Source of the DNA: Valencia hispanica
Taxonomy: Eukaryota > Chordata > Actinopteri > Cyprinodontiformes > Valenciidae
Assembly: GCA_963556495.2 (NCBI GenBank)
Contig: OY747707.1
Coordinates: 4,957,001 to 5,021,000, forward strand
Length of the DNA stretch: 64,000 bases
Direction: 5' to 3'
Below are positions 47,791-60,074 of the stretch, piece by piece; positions within the stretch are counted from its first letter, which is position 1; every line of letters begins with the position of its first letter. Below the pieces are notes generated by a model. That model was not told the origin of the DNA. It searched no databases and was given only the letters and a program-made list of their open reading frames with translations. The position numbers were made by a program, and so were the translations under genes.

Positions 47791-48289
47791 AATACATATA
47801 CATTTTTAAATAACTTTATTGTTTGTTTTACCATAAAAACAGAAATTTGTCTTTGACACAGCTTCATTAAAATAAAATAAAGTGTATAAAAGATCCTTAA
47901 GGGTGTGGAAACAGTCTTATCACTACCACAAAAGCTAATTTCTAAAGTCTTCCTTACCTCTGCTCTTAGGGATTACAGCCAATCAGCGCCAAACAAAATG
48001 AATGTCGCTCCTGGACTGGCTGCTTTGCAAACGCCAGCCAATAGCGTGACAAGTCGCATTGGACAAAGAGATCTCTGCTTCCCAAGCTGCATTTTCTCCT
48101 AAATATATTTTTTTTAATTTTTTTTTTTTTTTTTTTACGTGTCCTGTTTGGCAGTGTGGAGCTCAGAATTGGTGTCTGAGTACCAAGTAGAAGCCCAACA
48201 GATTTACTTTCACAAGCGGAGCAGTACAGCTTTTGCTATAGTCCTCCCCTTGATATATGTGTGAAAAATCTTTATTATGAATTGCGGGG
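47791..48289. other. No gene recognised
   Basis: Contains an AT-rich stretch and a poly(T) tract at about 48110-48136. No coding signal. Confidence 0.5.
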
Positions 48290-48873
48290 GGTTTTATTTC
48301 CTGATGTTATGGACACGGAGACGGAAAATTAAGGGGAAGAAAGAAAGAAGATGAAGAAGAGAGGTATGAAACAAAATGTCATGAGAGAGGGTGAGTTGAA
48401 AATACAAGAGAGGAAAGGGAACAAAGAAAACACAGGAAGACATTGAAGTCTGCCTCCATACCCACAGGACGGCAGAGAGAGGGGAAAAACAAAACAAAAC
48501 ACGAAAAAGGAACATTGACAAAACAAACCTAACATCACGAACTAAGAACTACACAACCACATCACACAAGAATGGATATAAAAATACAACAACAATGTCA
48601 CAGAAAAACTCATGGTACCGATTAATCAAGCTCTAGTAATGATAACCTCAGCCCAAGAATATATCCTTAAACACCAGAGACCCCACATCTATGTGTGTGT
48701 GTTAGCATGCTGGTGCATATAAGGTTTCTCCATAAGAGTGTTCGATAGCTGGTGTGAGCAGACATCAATCCGTCTCCCACCCCCAGGGATCCCCCCCAGA
48801 CGCCTCCAACCCCAAAAACCCCCACATCAGCAACAATATCCTAAACGACAAAACCAAGTGCCCCCCACCCCTA

Positions 48874-51800
48874 CTAGGTGATGGAGCCGATCAAAGGAGC
48901 CCAGAGAGATTGATCAGATATGGAGCCAGAGGCCGTCTCAAGACCAATATGGTCCAACAAGAGATCTCTATACTGATTAATATTAAGAGCCTTTTTATTT
49001 TTCCATTTCAGGAGGATAGTTTTCTTAGCGATGCATAAGGCAATGTGAACCATTAGAACTGACTTTATGTCCATGGTGACATCATTTAAATTTCCTAACA
49101 GGCAAATTGAGGGAGATGGTGAAATGTTACATTTCAGACACTTTGATAAGTCCTCACATATCTGGCACCAAAATTTCTTAACAGGTGGACAGAACCAAAG
49201 CGCATGAATATAAGTATCTGGTATATTGCTTGTGCATTGTAAGCAGGTATTAGACGATGTAAAACCCATCCTAAACATTAGTTGACCTGTATAGTGTACT
49301 CTATGAAGGATTTTGTATTGTATTAATTGCAAATGAGGATTTTTTGTTATTTTAAAGGTTCTTAAACATATCTGAGACCAGACGTTTTGGTCAAAGCTGG
49401 CTGATAAATCCACCTCCCATTTTGAAATAGGGATGGCTATTGATTCATCTAATGTAGATAAAGTTTTGTATATTTTAGACAGCAATTTGGGGGGGGCTGA
49501 GATTAAGAAAATCTAAAACTGTATTGAGCCTAAATTTACCTTTAATAATAGATTTAATTTGTTGATATTCTAAGAATTTGTTTTTATCAATTCCATATTG
49601 TGTAATTAATGTATTAAATGGGATAAAGTCTGTTCCTTCAAATATATCTTCCAGGTATTCAATTCCATTACACCTCCAGTCTGGAAAACTTATCATACTT
49701 TTTTTTTGCAAGATGTCGGGGTTATTCCAGATGGGTGTACGTCTGCATGGGATTATTGTGGATATCGGTCATTTTTAGAAACTCCCACCATGCTGTCAGA
49801 GAGGAGCTGATATTTATGCTTTTAAAGCATTCATGTCGTTTTATATTTGAGCTAATAAATGGTAGGTCTGAAAGTTTTATCTTATTGCATAGTGTCTGTT
49901 CTACGTCTATCCAGGAATCATCTAGGTAGCTATGTTTTAACCATCTTGAGATGTATTGGAGCCTGTTGGCTAAGAAATAATGATGGAAGTTTGGTAGATC
50001 TAGACCTCCTTTTTCTTTGGTCTTCTGCAGATTTTTTAAGCTGATACGTGGGGGTTTATCTTTCCAAAGAAATTTAGAGACAGAGGAGTCCAGAGATCTA
50101 AACCAGTCTAGTGATGGTTTACTTGGGATCATTGAGAATAAGTAGTTGATTCTGGGCAAAACCATCATTTTTATTGAAGCAACCCTTCCCATAAGTGATA
50201 TGGGTAGAGATTTCCATCTAGCAAGATCATCTTCCACTTAAAAAAAAGTGGGATGTAGTTTAGCGTTATTAAATCTGCCAGTCTTGGTGAGACATTGATA
50301 CCTAAATAAGAAATATTCCCTGACTGCAGTTGTGTATTAGTTGGATTTTGGACAGAACAATTGATTGGAAGAACTGTAGATTTTAACCAATTTATAGAAT
50401 AATCTGAAACGTTTGAGTAAGAGTTTATCAACCCGATTACCTGAGAGAAAGAGGTTTGTGAATGCTGGAGAAAAAGTAATACATAATCTGCATAAAGACT
50501 GATTTTATGTTCTAGGTTATTGCATTTTATGCCTTTAATATTGTGAGTTTGCCTGATTGCTGTGGCTAGTGGTTCAATAAAAATAGCAAACAGGGAGGAA
50601 GAGAGAGGACATCCCTGCCTGGTACCTCTCTGAAGATAAAACCTAGATGATGTTTGGTTATTAGTCCTGATACATGCTGTTGGTGAACTGTGTAATATTT
50701 TCAACCAGTTTATAAAAGAATTTCCAAAGCCAAATTTATGTAAGGTTACAAATAAGAATTTCCAGTTAACTCTATCAAATGCTTTTTCTGCATCTAGAGA
50801 TAATATATTAGTTTTAATGTTTTTACAGTAAGAAAAATCTATTAAATCTATTAATCTACGTGAATTTGTGGATGAATGTCTCCCTTTAATAAAACCAGTT
50901 TGATCAGGATGTATTATAAGAGGGGTTACTTTCTCAATCCTTTTTGCGAGGGCTTTGCAGATTATTTTAAGATCAACATTAATAAGGGATATGGGACGAT
51001 AGCTGGAAGGAAACAAAGGGTCTTTACCTGATTTTAGTAAAAGACTAATGTAGGCAGAATTCATATTTGGTGGAAGTCGGCCATTTTCCTTGGTTTCCTG
51101 CAGCATTCTTTGGAATGTTGGTGCCAGAATATTCCAGAATTCTTTATAGAACTCTGCTGGAAATCCATCTGGGCCTGGAGCCTTTTTATTGGGCATGCTT
51201 TGGAGGGCCTCCTGGAGTTCAGCCGCTGTTAGTGGTGAATCCAGGGCCATCGCTTGACTTTCAGATAATTTAGGTAGTGTTATGTTATCCAAAAAATTTT
51301 CACTTTCATGATCTGATGGGTTTATCTCTGGTGAGTATAAACCCTTGATAAATTCATTAAAGGTGTTGTTTATTCTTCCGGGATCATATACTGTATTCCC
51401 GGTCTGATCTTTAATAGCAGATATAGTTTTTTATTTTTTTTTATTTTAAGATGGTTAGCCAAAAATCTACCTGATTTATTACCTTGTTCAAAGTTTTCTA
51501 TCCTAAGTCTTTGAATTAAGAACTGGGTCTGTTTATTAATAATTTGATTTAATTCTAGCTTTGCCTTTTGGATTTTGCCTAGTCTCTCCTCATCTAGAGA
51601 AGCTTCTAATGAATTAATAGTTTCTTCTAATTCCTGAATACGTTTTTTTTCTATTTTCTTTTTATTTGATGAGAATGAGATTATTTTACCTCTAATCACA
51701 GATTTCCCTGCCTCCCAAAGAATGGATGGTGACGTACCATGTATATCATTATATTCCAAATAAGAAGCCCACTCTTTGTCAAAATATTTAATAAATTCTT

Positions 51801-52574
51801 TATCCTTAAGTAATGACATATTAAATCTCCAATTTTTGCTTTGAGGCGTTTCTGTTTTATTTACTAAAGTTAGAGAAACAGGAGCATGATCGCTAACAGC
51901 TATAGGGTGATCTCAGTGTCTGAAATGTCAGTCAACAGTGAACTGCTGACTAACAAATGATCCAGTCGAGAATACGAATGGTGGACATTTGAGAAGAAAG
52001 TATATTTTTTGTCATTGGGGTGAAGAGATCGCCATGCATCGCAAAGTCCATAATCGCTCATGTACTGTTTGACTATATCTATAGATTTCCAGCTGCGCTG
52101 AGTCCCTGCTGTGCTGAGCCTGTCTATTTCTTCATTTAAACCAAAGTTGAGGTCGCCCCCAAGAAGAAGCGAGCAATCCATGTGTTCAAGGAGCACAGAG
52201 AAGAAGGAATGAAAGAATGAGGGGTCATCAACATTTGGACCATATATACTGACAATTCATAACTTTTGGTTATGTATAGATAGTTTTACTATAATAAATC
52301 TACCCTCTGGATCTGTAACTGTATCTATTACTGTAAAATTAACATTTTTATTTATTAATATTGCTACTCCCCTTTGTCTAGAGTTATAGCATGCAGAAAA
52401 CACATTAGGAAACTCAGGGGATTTAAGATCAACTGCAGCTGAGGTAGATTTATGGGTTTCTTGTAATAAGACGACATCTGCCTTCAATTTTTTAAGCTGG
52501 TTAAGAATCTTAAATCTTTTCTCTCTGGTGCCAGCTCCATGAATATTCCACGTGACAAACCTTAGAGTAGTCAT
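48874..52574 (-). pseudogene. L1-like ORF2 (endonuclease and reverse transcriptase), broken
   Basis: Domains in order from 52574: endonuclease with FVTWNIHGAG, LLQETH, a stop, then IYGPN, LLGGDLNFGLN and YSRLDHLLVS; a coiled linker (51370-51819); RT at 50171-51292 with KKAPGPDGFPAEFYKEFW, YRPISLIN, SLDAEKAFDRVNW, RQGCPLS and LYADYVLLFL. The second catalytic Asp of YADD is Tyr, which would abolish catalysis. The C-terminal part includes CLQCTSNIPDTYIHALWFCP, the usual Cys/His segment of L1 ORF2. At least four frame breaks. Non-functional. Confidence 0.88.
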
Positions 52575-52986
52575 AGTTTTGAGACAAAAGTTGTAAAGTC
52601 CATATCACCATAGAAACAGATAAACACAGGTGCATTATTAGTTTGTGCCTGGGGTTGCCTGATTGAAAATCCAAATGCCGAGATATAAGAAAGAGAGAAA
52701 TAGAAGAAAGTTGTGAAGGTGTTAAGGGTGAGGGTGAGAGAGAAAGGAATAGTTATATTATGAAAAAATTCTGTGTGTGTGTGTGAGTGATAAAAGAAGG
52801 AAAAAGGAGTGACAAAGACATTTGGTGATAGACATGTGAAGATGAGAAAAGAAAAAAGAGCCAGTAACCCAGTGCTTAGCCCTGGCCCCGCCCACATTGA
52901 GTGAAGTAAACAACTTTACAGAGCTGTGCTAACATTAGATTATAGTTGACTGATAAAACAACTCTTATCTAGCCAGTGTTACATGA

Positions 52987-53850
52987 CTAATAAAGCCAAG
53001 GAGTAAGCTGCGGGTCTCTGAACAGCTGCCCATTAACATATAGTTTATCTACCGGTACTGTAGCTCTGGTGCCTTCACTGATATATTTCTTCCTGATTGG
53101 GAACAAAACGCGCCTTCTATCTAGGATTTCCTTCGGATATTGATCGTTAACGCTGTCATTCGTTCCCCGCAGCTCTCTGCCCCGGCCTCTGACCTGCTCT
53201 TTTTGCTTGTAATGCTCGAATTTAGCAACAATTGGTCGCAGCCGGCTTTTGTTGGGCTTCTTACCTTCGAGCCGGTGGACGCGGTGAAAAGTGATGTTTT
53301 TTACCGGGTCGCTTGGGAGCTTTAACTGATGTTGGAGAAAATCTCGGACGGTGGATTCAGCGTCGTCCTCAGCCTGTTCTGGGATCCCGGAAAAAACAAG
53401 ATTGTCCCGCATTCCCCTGGCCTGTATATCCAAGATAGTTTCTTTCATCCTCTTACTTTCTCCGGACAGCTGCGTCATCCCCTCGGTGAGTTTCTTTACA
53501 CCATCTCTCAGCGTTTGGTTTTCTACAGCCAGCAATGCTACCTGTTGTTGGCTGAACTCCAGGGATTCCCTTAGAGCTTGAAACTCTTTGTGGAGAACCT
53601 CAACCAGGCCCAGACGGGCGTCTAGGCTGGTTAGCTTCTTATCTATTGAGTCCAGGACATCGCTGTAGCTTTTCTCTGGAGAGATGGTGGAGGTGCTGGC
53701 CTCAGAACGAGTGCGTTTTTGTTATGGTGTGCTTATCGGCTTAGCAGAGGTGGATTTCTGTGGCTTGCCCATAACAATGTTGTCAAAGCACTCGTCCAAG
53801 TAGCTTTCCAGGCTGTGCAAGGTTTCCTCGTCCAGTTTGTTTATGGAGAA
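52987..53850 (-). pseudogene. L1-like ORF1 (RNA-binding coiled-coil protein)
   Basis: ORF1p of L1-type LINEs is a trimeric RNA chaperone. From about 53783 the frame reads MGKPQKSTSAKPISTP, a TAA stop at 53722-53724, then SDVLDSIDKKLTSLDARLGL, a coiled coil, MRDNLVFSGIPEQAEDD, the RRM-like domain with NITFHRVHRLE and RPIVAKFEHYKQKEQV, and KLYVNGQLFRDP at the end. Only the early TAA interrupts the whole protein, so the damage looks recent. Sequence before the ATG also stays open (LHSLESYLDECFDNIV). Confidence 0.85.
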
Positions 53851-53870
53851 ATACAAAATAATGGTTATTA

Positions 53871-54692
53871 TTATTAAACGTTTGCTATATTTGGCTCGAA
53901 TGTTATGGTCTGTTTTTACCTGAGTTTGTTTGTTTTACCAGTTTACCTCCATATTACTTACGCACAGCTCTCGCGAGATCTCAGCAGCAGTTCATCTCAG
54001 AGGGCGGTCACAATAGTGGGAGTAAGAGAAAACCCAGCCCCCCTCCTCCTGAATCCTAAATATTTTAGATATGCTCTCAGCAGGGCTCCAGTGTACTTGG
54101 GTGTACCTGAAGATACAAAAACGGACTGATTACAGGCTCATTTCCACTATCGTAACTTCATCTAGCGGGGTAAATCAGCCATTGTGTCTCCATACAAAAG
54201 TGGCCCTTTGAGGGATTTCCTAAGACATCCGCATAACAAGTGATCGACAATGGAAGAAGCAGGGATGGTTGCCACGTTTCTCTTTGTAACGTCGCTATAA
54301 ACTGCAACTCTTCCAATTTTACAAATGCCGGTTGCTTGGCGACGTTACAACCAATCAGCATGAGTTAACCACAGCTCCTCCCCTTTAACTCATTTTGCCC
54401 AATCTCTCTCTCCTATTGTTGAATCATGATCCATTCCTAACCCTAGTCTCGGTCCATTTGGGATCTCAGGGATGAGTCGTCGATGCTTTTCTGGAGTCGT
54501 TTGTTTTCGGCCCGCCTTTCTTGGAAAATAGTGCTGTGTTGAAAAAAATCAATTCTCCAATTCTAAATCGATTGTTTAAAAAATTCCTAAAGATTGATTA
54601 TTCATACATCCAAAGATCGATTTAACTGTTTAGTACTGTACCAGAGAGTCCGACCCATCATGTCGGCAGATGGGTTCCGTTTAAATTATTTA
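53871..54692. other. No gene recognised; decayed repeats
   Basis: Includes an AAATCGATTGTTTAAAAAAT stretch at about 54540-54640 that looks like part of an ATCGAT-rich MITE. No coding signal. Confidence 0.4.
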
Positions 54693-55221
54693 TGGTGCGT
54701 TCACATCGCACACTTTGTCTGCGTCAGGCAACGCTCCCAACGCATCTAGTTGGACGCATGTACGTTGAGCAAAAAAGATTTGATAACTTACCCGACATCC
54801 CGATCTCTTCAGCGATCTTCGTCCAAGCAAGTTCCTTCACATTCCTGTCTTTATACAAAAACGAGGACGGATCATACAATTTTCTGCGACTGCAGACGGC
54901 TACAAAGAGCTTGTCTTCCATTGTTGAAAATGTTTTTTTTTTCCTGCTCCCGCTTCATTTAAGATACATATGGTGACGTCGCTACAGTGAGACGCTCTGA
55001 TTGGTTGGCGCACTGCGTCAAGTCCGTCAAAAGTTCAGCTAGCTGAAGTTCTGCGTTGCTTGCGTTTGCTACGTTGCCGCTTGAAACGCAGGTAACGCTT
55101 GAAAAGTTGGCGGAGCCAACGCACACAACGCACCGCAGAGACTCTGACGGACTCAGCCGTAGACTTTACATGTAATCTTGCCGCAACTGACGCTGACGTT
55201 TGGGGCGGTGTGAACGCACCA
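54693..55221 (-). mobile_element. PIF/Harbinger MITE with TTA target duplications
   Basis: A 529-bp element with ends TGGTGCGTTCACA and TGTGAACGCACCA, perfect 13-bp inverted repeats, flanked by TTA at 54690-54692 and 55222-55224. The 3-bp TTA duplication is diagnostic of PIF/Harbinger. It carries the MADF exon (54792-54921) but no transposase. Confidence 0.9.
54792..54921 (-). pseudogene. MADF-domain first exon (copy 3)
   Basis: From ATG at 54921: MEDKLFVAVCSRRKLYDPSS, FLYKDRNVKELAWTKIAEEI, GMS, then donor CGG/GTAAGTTA at 54792. Open frame, 130 bp, same boundaries as copies 1 and 2. It lies within the Harbinger MITE with TTA duplications, which ties all three exons to that superfamily. Confidence 0.82.
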
Positions 55222-57074
55222 TTACTGATTTTACAGTTCTGGCAGTAATCCGGTCTGTGTATGGCTACTGAAAAGCAAAGTTAAAAAGGCGGGGCGCTTA
55301 GTTTTCCACTCAGGTAGGTGAGGATACTTTTTTCCCCTTTAATAAAAGAACTTATCATTTGAAAACAGTTTTTTTGTATTTTATCTTTTGTTGGATATTA
55401 ACATTGGTTTGATGATCTGAGACATTTAGCTGTGACATAAAACTGAGAACAGAAGTAATGTGTGGGTAAACTCTAGAAAATCATATCAGGTCACCCCAGT
55501 CTCACCCTGGACTCTTCATGAACCACTTCTAGACGCTTTTTTGTTGCCAAATTAACCAGAAATCTCTTATTGCCGTGTTTCACAGGGTGAACCGCATGTT
55601 ATAAGAGTTTGATCAAGCAGGTGGTACGTTAAAGCCGTGACCTTAAGCTCCACGGTGGTCTGTTGTAATGAGAAACAGTCCTCACGGTATTTCTTAGAAA
55701 GAACAAACGGGATCTTCAGTCCCTGGATCCCTGCTGTTGTGAGTAGCTGAGGAAAAGCTTGTTACAAAACACGATATCATGTTATTAGAAATGATCCAAA
55801 ACAACCCCGGCTTTGAACAAGTTACTGGGTCAACCCAGCTTCAGAGGCGGAGCTGCTTTTTCCTGAAAGGGAAGGCTATGAAGAGTCTATGAGCCAGGAA
55901 TTTTACCGATGGGTAAGTTTATTGAGACCAGGAACAACGCTGACTTAAACGGAAGGGACATAGCTCTTCTTTGGTTATTCACTTCTGCTCTATCTGACAT
56001 GCAAAATCCCAACTGAATCTAAGTGAATTAACCCCCCAAAAATGGTTTAGTTTCATGGAAGTGAGCTTGAACATCATTACGCACATGAAGAATGCGTCAC
56101 CTAGTTTTGTGAAATTGTCTCTTGGGAAAAAATTGCATCATTTTAACATGCAAAACATTCCACATGTGGAGGCAGGAGCTGGAGAAAGGACACACATGCA
56201 TCTATCAACTTTTGTGGCTGTTCTGTTGCCAAACCATGATCCTTTAATGCAGGTTTTTTACGATACGATAAAACATATTTGGTTGCATTAAAAATACTCT
56301 GTAATAACTAAGGGTGTAACGGTACATATTCAGATTTTGGTACAGAACGTTCCGTACAGCACAGAGGACTTGCACTTTAGCCAGAAACACATCCAACTCT
56401 GTAAACAAACATACTGCGGCCCAGCCTCCTGCTAGCAGAAGTTATGACCAGTCACAATTTAAACTGAGGGCCAGCAGCTTGAATGCCACCTTTCCGTTAT
56501 GAAAACCCTCAGTTTGGGAAGACTTCAGCTTCCCGGTGTTACAGAACAACCAGCGTTTCCACGTTAACTGGTTACCAACGTCCGGTAGCAGCGGTGGTTG
56601 CTGTTAGCTACCACAGATGTTGCCCTTGATGAGGCCGTTCTCCTGACGTGGCAATAAAGCACAAGCAGACCGGACATATGACTGTAATATTGTGTTAAAA
56701 ATGTTTCTTCCAGGAATTAGTCAGTGACGTCTGCGTTGTTTTGCAGCAGCTGGAAGCTGAACGAAAGGAGAACCGCCCCCACCACAGTGTCCCTCATAAA
56801 TACTAAAATAAAGTTATTTATTTGTGTTGTCCCTTTTTCTAACTCCATCAGCTTCCTGTTAGTTTTACAGCCATTTTTGTTTGCTTCTTTAATAATTCAA
56901 TGAGTCTGTTTTCATTTTAGGCAACTAATAAATACAATTCTACAATTACTGGAGCAAAAATAATTCTTGTGATTTTAGTTCTATTTTAATTATTAATTAG
57001 GTTGAGCCATTCGAGATAAGCAAATAGAAAACGACATATTTCTTGTCAAATGTTTCTGAAATTCTTAATTTGGC
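55222..57074. other. No host gene; part of a hAT element near 56308
   Basis: Mostly unremarkable. At about 56308 the sequence AAGGGTGTAACGGTACATAT matches the end of the 27250-type hAT family and is followed by related sequence (GTTCCGTACAGCACAGAGGA); the opposite end was not found. Confidence 0.45.
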
Positions 57075-58400
57075 ATGAAATTAGGGGTCCTGAAGGCCTG
57101 TGCAGAGCAGCTCTGTGGGATTCTGCAGCACATCTTCAACCTTAGCTTAACTCAGGAGAAGGTCCCAGTGTTGTGGAAGACATCCTGCCTTGTTCCAGTA
57201 CCCAAAAGAACTCACCCATCAGTCATCAATGACTATAGACCCGTTGCCCTGACATCCCACATCATGAAGGTCCTGGAGAGACTCCTGTTGGCCCCCCTGA
57301 GTAAGCAAACAAGAACATATCAGGACCCACTGCAGTTTGCTTATCGTTGTGGAGTTGGAGTTGAAGATGCCATCATCCACCTACTTCAACCAACCCACTG
57401 TCATCTGGACAAAGCAGGCAGCACTGTGAGGATCATGTTCTTTGATTTCTCTAGTGCATTTAACACAATTCAGCCTGATTTGCTTTGTCAGAAACTCCTG
57501 AAGACACAGGTGGAGCCCTCAACAATCGCCTGGATCAATGACTACCTGACAAACAGACCACAGTTTGTGAGACTGAAGAATTGTGTGTCAAACCAGGTGG
57601 TCAGTAGCACAGGAGCACCACAAGGGACCGTACTCTCACCATTCCTTTTCACTCTGTACACCTCAGACTTCCAGTACAAATCAGAGACGTGTCATCTGCA
57701 GAAATACTCAGATGACTCTGCAATTGTCGGGTGTATCAGAGATGGACAAGAAGCTGAATACAGAGAGCTGGTGGGCCGCTTTGTGACATGGTGTGGAAAC
57801 AATCGTCTCACCTTGAATGTGAACAAAACAAAGGAGATGATTGTAGATTTCAGAAGAAACAGGGATAAGTCAAACACTGTTTCCATCATGGGAGAAGAAG
57901 TGGAGGTGGTTGAGGAATATAAATACCTCGGAGTTCACCTTGACAACAGACTGGACTGGAGGCGCAACAGTGAAGCCGTCTACAAGAAGGGACAGAGCAG
58001 ACTGTACTTCTTGAGGAAGCTTAGGTCCTTCAAGGTTTGCAGCAAGATGCTGCAAATCTTCTACAAGTCTGTTGTGGAGAGTGTAATCTCTTCAGCCGTC
58101 ATCTGTTGGGGTAGCAGCATCAGAGCCAGGGATTTAAAAAGGCTAAACAACCTGATAAAGAAGGCTGGTTCTGTTCTTGGGACAACTGTGGAAAATCTAG
58201 AGATGATAATGCAAAGAAGGATTCTTCATAAAATCAAAAAAATTATGGACAACCCTGAGCATCCTCTTCATGAGACAGTCATACAACAACAGAGCGTCTT
58301 CAGTCGGAGGCTTCTTCAGTTTCGCTGCAATACAGACCGCTACAGGAAATCCTTCCTGCCCACAGCCATTATCATCTACAACAACTCCTTAAAGAATTAA
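57075..58400 (+). CDS. Rex1/Babar-like LINE reverse transcriptase, copy A (441 codons, 5'-truncated)
   Basis: Non-LTR retrotransposon ORF2 of the CR1/L2/Rex1 group. The frame is open from the truncation point to TAA. RT motifs in order: VINDYRPVALTSHIMKVLER, FFDFSSAFNTI (motif A), GAPQGTVLSPFLFTLYTSDF (motif B), QKYSDDSAIVGCI (catalytic C motif, YSDD), TKEMIVDFRR, EYKYLGVHLD, then the C-terminal RFCN/RCNTDRYRKSFLPTA block. Endonuclease and ORF1 are missing, so the copy is a dead-on-arrival insertion that happens to keep a clean frame. The 3' end with TTTCCCTCTGGGATCAATAA follows at 58425-58445. Residues 1-4 (MKLG) may be flanking DNA. Confidence 0.9.
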   Translation: MKLGVLKACAEQLCGILQHIFNLSLTQEKVPVLWKTSCLVPVPKRTHPSVINDYRPVALTSHIMKVLERLLLAPLSKQTRTYQDPLQFAYRCGVGVEDAIIHLLQPTHCHLDKAGSTVRIMFFDFSSAFNTIQPDLLCQKLLKTQVEPSTIAWINDYLTNRPQFVRLKNCVSNQVVSSTGAPQGTVLSPFLFTLYTSDFQYKSETCHLQKYSDDSAIVGCIRDGQEAEYRELVGRFVTWCGNNRLTLNVNKTKEMIVDFRRNRDKSNTVSIMGEEVEVVEEYKYLGVHLDNRLDWRRNSEAVYKKGQSRLYFLRKLRSFKVCSKMLQIFYKSVVESVISSAVICWGSSIRARDLKRLNNLIKKAGSVLGTTVENLEMIMQRRILHKIKKIMDNPEHPLHETVIQQQSVFSRRLLQFRCNTDRYRKSFLPTAIIIYNNSLKN

Positions 58401-58480
58401 TTATATGAGCTATACCAACACTTAATTTCCCTCTGGGATCAATAAAGTATTTTTGAATTGAATTTTTGAATTGAATTGAA
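58401..58480 (+). mobile_element. 3' end and tail of LINE copy A
   Basis: Short 3' UTR with TTAATTTCCCTCTGGGATCA, then AATAAAG and (TTGAA)n. Marks the end of the insertion. Confidence 0.85.
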
Positions 58481-59049
58481 AACATCCGGATGGGATTAGT
58501 TTTGTTTGTGAGACAGAAGCCCATCGGAGCTGCTGCTACTTTTCAGCGCTGAGCCGTTTCCCCCAACAAGAATGCATTCATAATGTCATTTCAAAAGCTG
58601 CTCGCTAATGAGTTCAAGAGTTCATTCAGCTCAGTGTAGCTGTGCACCACCAAGAACACGTTCGAGCAGACAAAATAAAGCAGCCTGACCTCACATCATT
58701 GCACAATGTCTACAAATATAACTTCTTTCCCAGGTAAATAGTAGCAGTTTCTATCCTGTTGAGTGAGTAAAGCTGCACTGCTGGAGAGAGAGGCAGCTGC
58801 CACTTGCTTTTAGCCACAGATGGAGCGATAGAGTCAGGCTGGACCCATCAATATTCATGCATCCACACCATGATCCAAAAGAGAAGTGAGTATTTGGAAG
58901 AAGGTGCTTTGCTTTTCAAATGTGGATTTCAACAACCTAAATTAGTTGCATAATAGGTATTCAGCTTGTGATTCAGGCGGTGCACACAGTTATGGTTCGC
59001 CAGAGACGTCATCGGCTTCTACACCGTATGGACTCATCCTGATATCCTT
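58481..59049. other. No gene recognised
   Basis: No coding or repeat signal that I can name. Confidence 0.5.
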
Positions 59050-59095
59050 TTATATCTATATATAGATATCTAAATAATGTAAAATATATATCTAT

Positions 59096-59166
<71 letters not shown>

Positions 59167-59171
59167 TATAT
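59050..59171. repeat. (TA)n-rich microsatellite
   Basis: TATATA runs with occasional TAGATA and TGTGTA interruptions. The target of the following MITE. Confidence 0.93.
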
Positions 59172-59954
59172 TAGGGCTCTCAAAATTAATGCATTAATGC
59201 GGGTCGATTAATTTGTGGAATTAATGCCATTAATTTTTTTTTACGCAATTAACGCATGCACAGAATGACCTGCCCTGTTTACCCCACAATTAAACCCGCG
59301 CTGCTTTCAGTGCTCGCTTGTCATGTAAACAGCATGACAACTGTTTGATAACTGCAAATAATAACAGCGGGAACCAGGGAGTAATGTAAAGGTTCGGTGT
59401 TGATAAACAAATAATCCCTCTATTAGTCAGAAAATTTCAATTAAAAAATACTTAATTCCTCCCAGGGAGAAATTAAGTGTTATTGTAGCTCATATTATTA
59501 AATTTTTCAAGGAGCTATTGTAGATCCTGATGGCTGTAAGCAGGAATGATCTCCTGTAGCAGTCTGTGATTCAGCAAAACTGAAGAAGCCTCTGACCGAA
59601 GACACCGTTGTTGTATGATAGTCCCATGAAGAGGATGCTCAGGGTTGTCCAAAATTGAATAGGAAACTGTCAGCTTTACATTCAGAAAATGTTAGTTTGT
59701 CTTAGCAACTGGCTAAAAGATTAATAGGTAAAAAGCTCCACGTGTAAGTGTGATTGTGGAATTCAAAACAAAAGTTCCATGCATCTCTCCTGTATTTCCT
59801 TAAAAAAAAAGAGCAACAGCTTCCGGTTTCGTCCTTTATTAACACCAAAAATGTTACCTTTTCTGTCATATTTGGGAATGTTAACTAATCGTGATTAATT
59901 TACAGCTACCCTGTGATTAATTAGATTAACATTTTTAATCGTTTGACAGCCCTA
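59172..59954. mobile_element. hAT MITE with TAGGGCTCTCAAA ends
   Basis: Left end TAGGGCTCTCAAAATTAATG; right end TAATCGTTTGACAGCCCTA, an imperfect inverted repeat of the well-known TAGGGCTGTCAAACGATTA type. Flanks AGATATAT and ATATATAT fit an 8-bp duplication but are low-complexity. A LINE tail (59435-59660) is inserted inside, minus strand. Confidence 0.82.
59435..59660 (-). mobile_element. Rex1/Babar-like LINE 3' end, nested
   Basis: Reverse complement of the 3' end of copies A and B: AAATACTTAATTCCTCCCAG, AGAAATTAAGTGTTATTGTA and GAAGAAGCCTCTGACCGAAG. 5'-truncated, inserted in the hAT MITE. Confidence 0.85.
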
Positions 59955-60074
59955 ATATATATATATATATAATGTGTGTGTGTGAAAAAATAAGTGATTG
60001 AGAAGAATTAATAAAAAATTGGCTTAATTCATTAAAAAGAAAACAGTTTTTTAACAGACTATTGTTGTTTTACG

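Larger units (their letters stand above)
48290..53870 (-). mobile_element. Nearly full-length L1/Tx1-like LINE, inactivated
   Basis: About 5.6 kb on the minus strand with the L1 layout: ORF1 (52987-53850), then ORF2 with APE-type endonuclease (51900-52574), linker, reverse transcriptase (50171-51292) and C-terminal domain (48874-50237), then a 3' UTR toward 48290. Stops and frameshifts break both frames. The 5' and 3' limits are approximate, since I found no clear target duplication. Confidence 0.88.
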
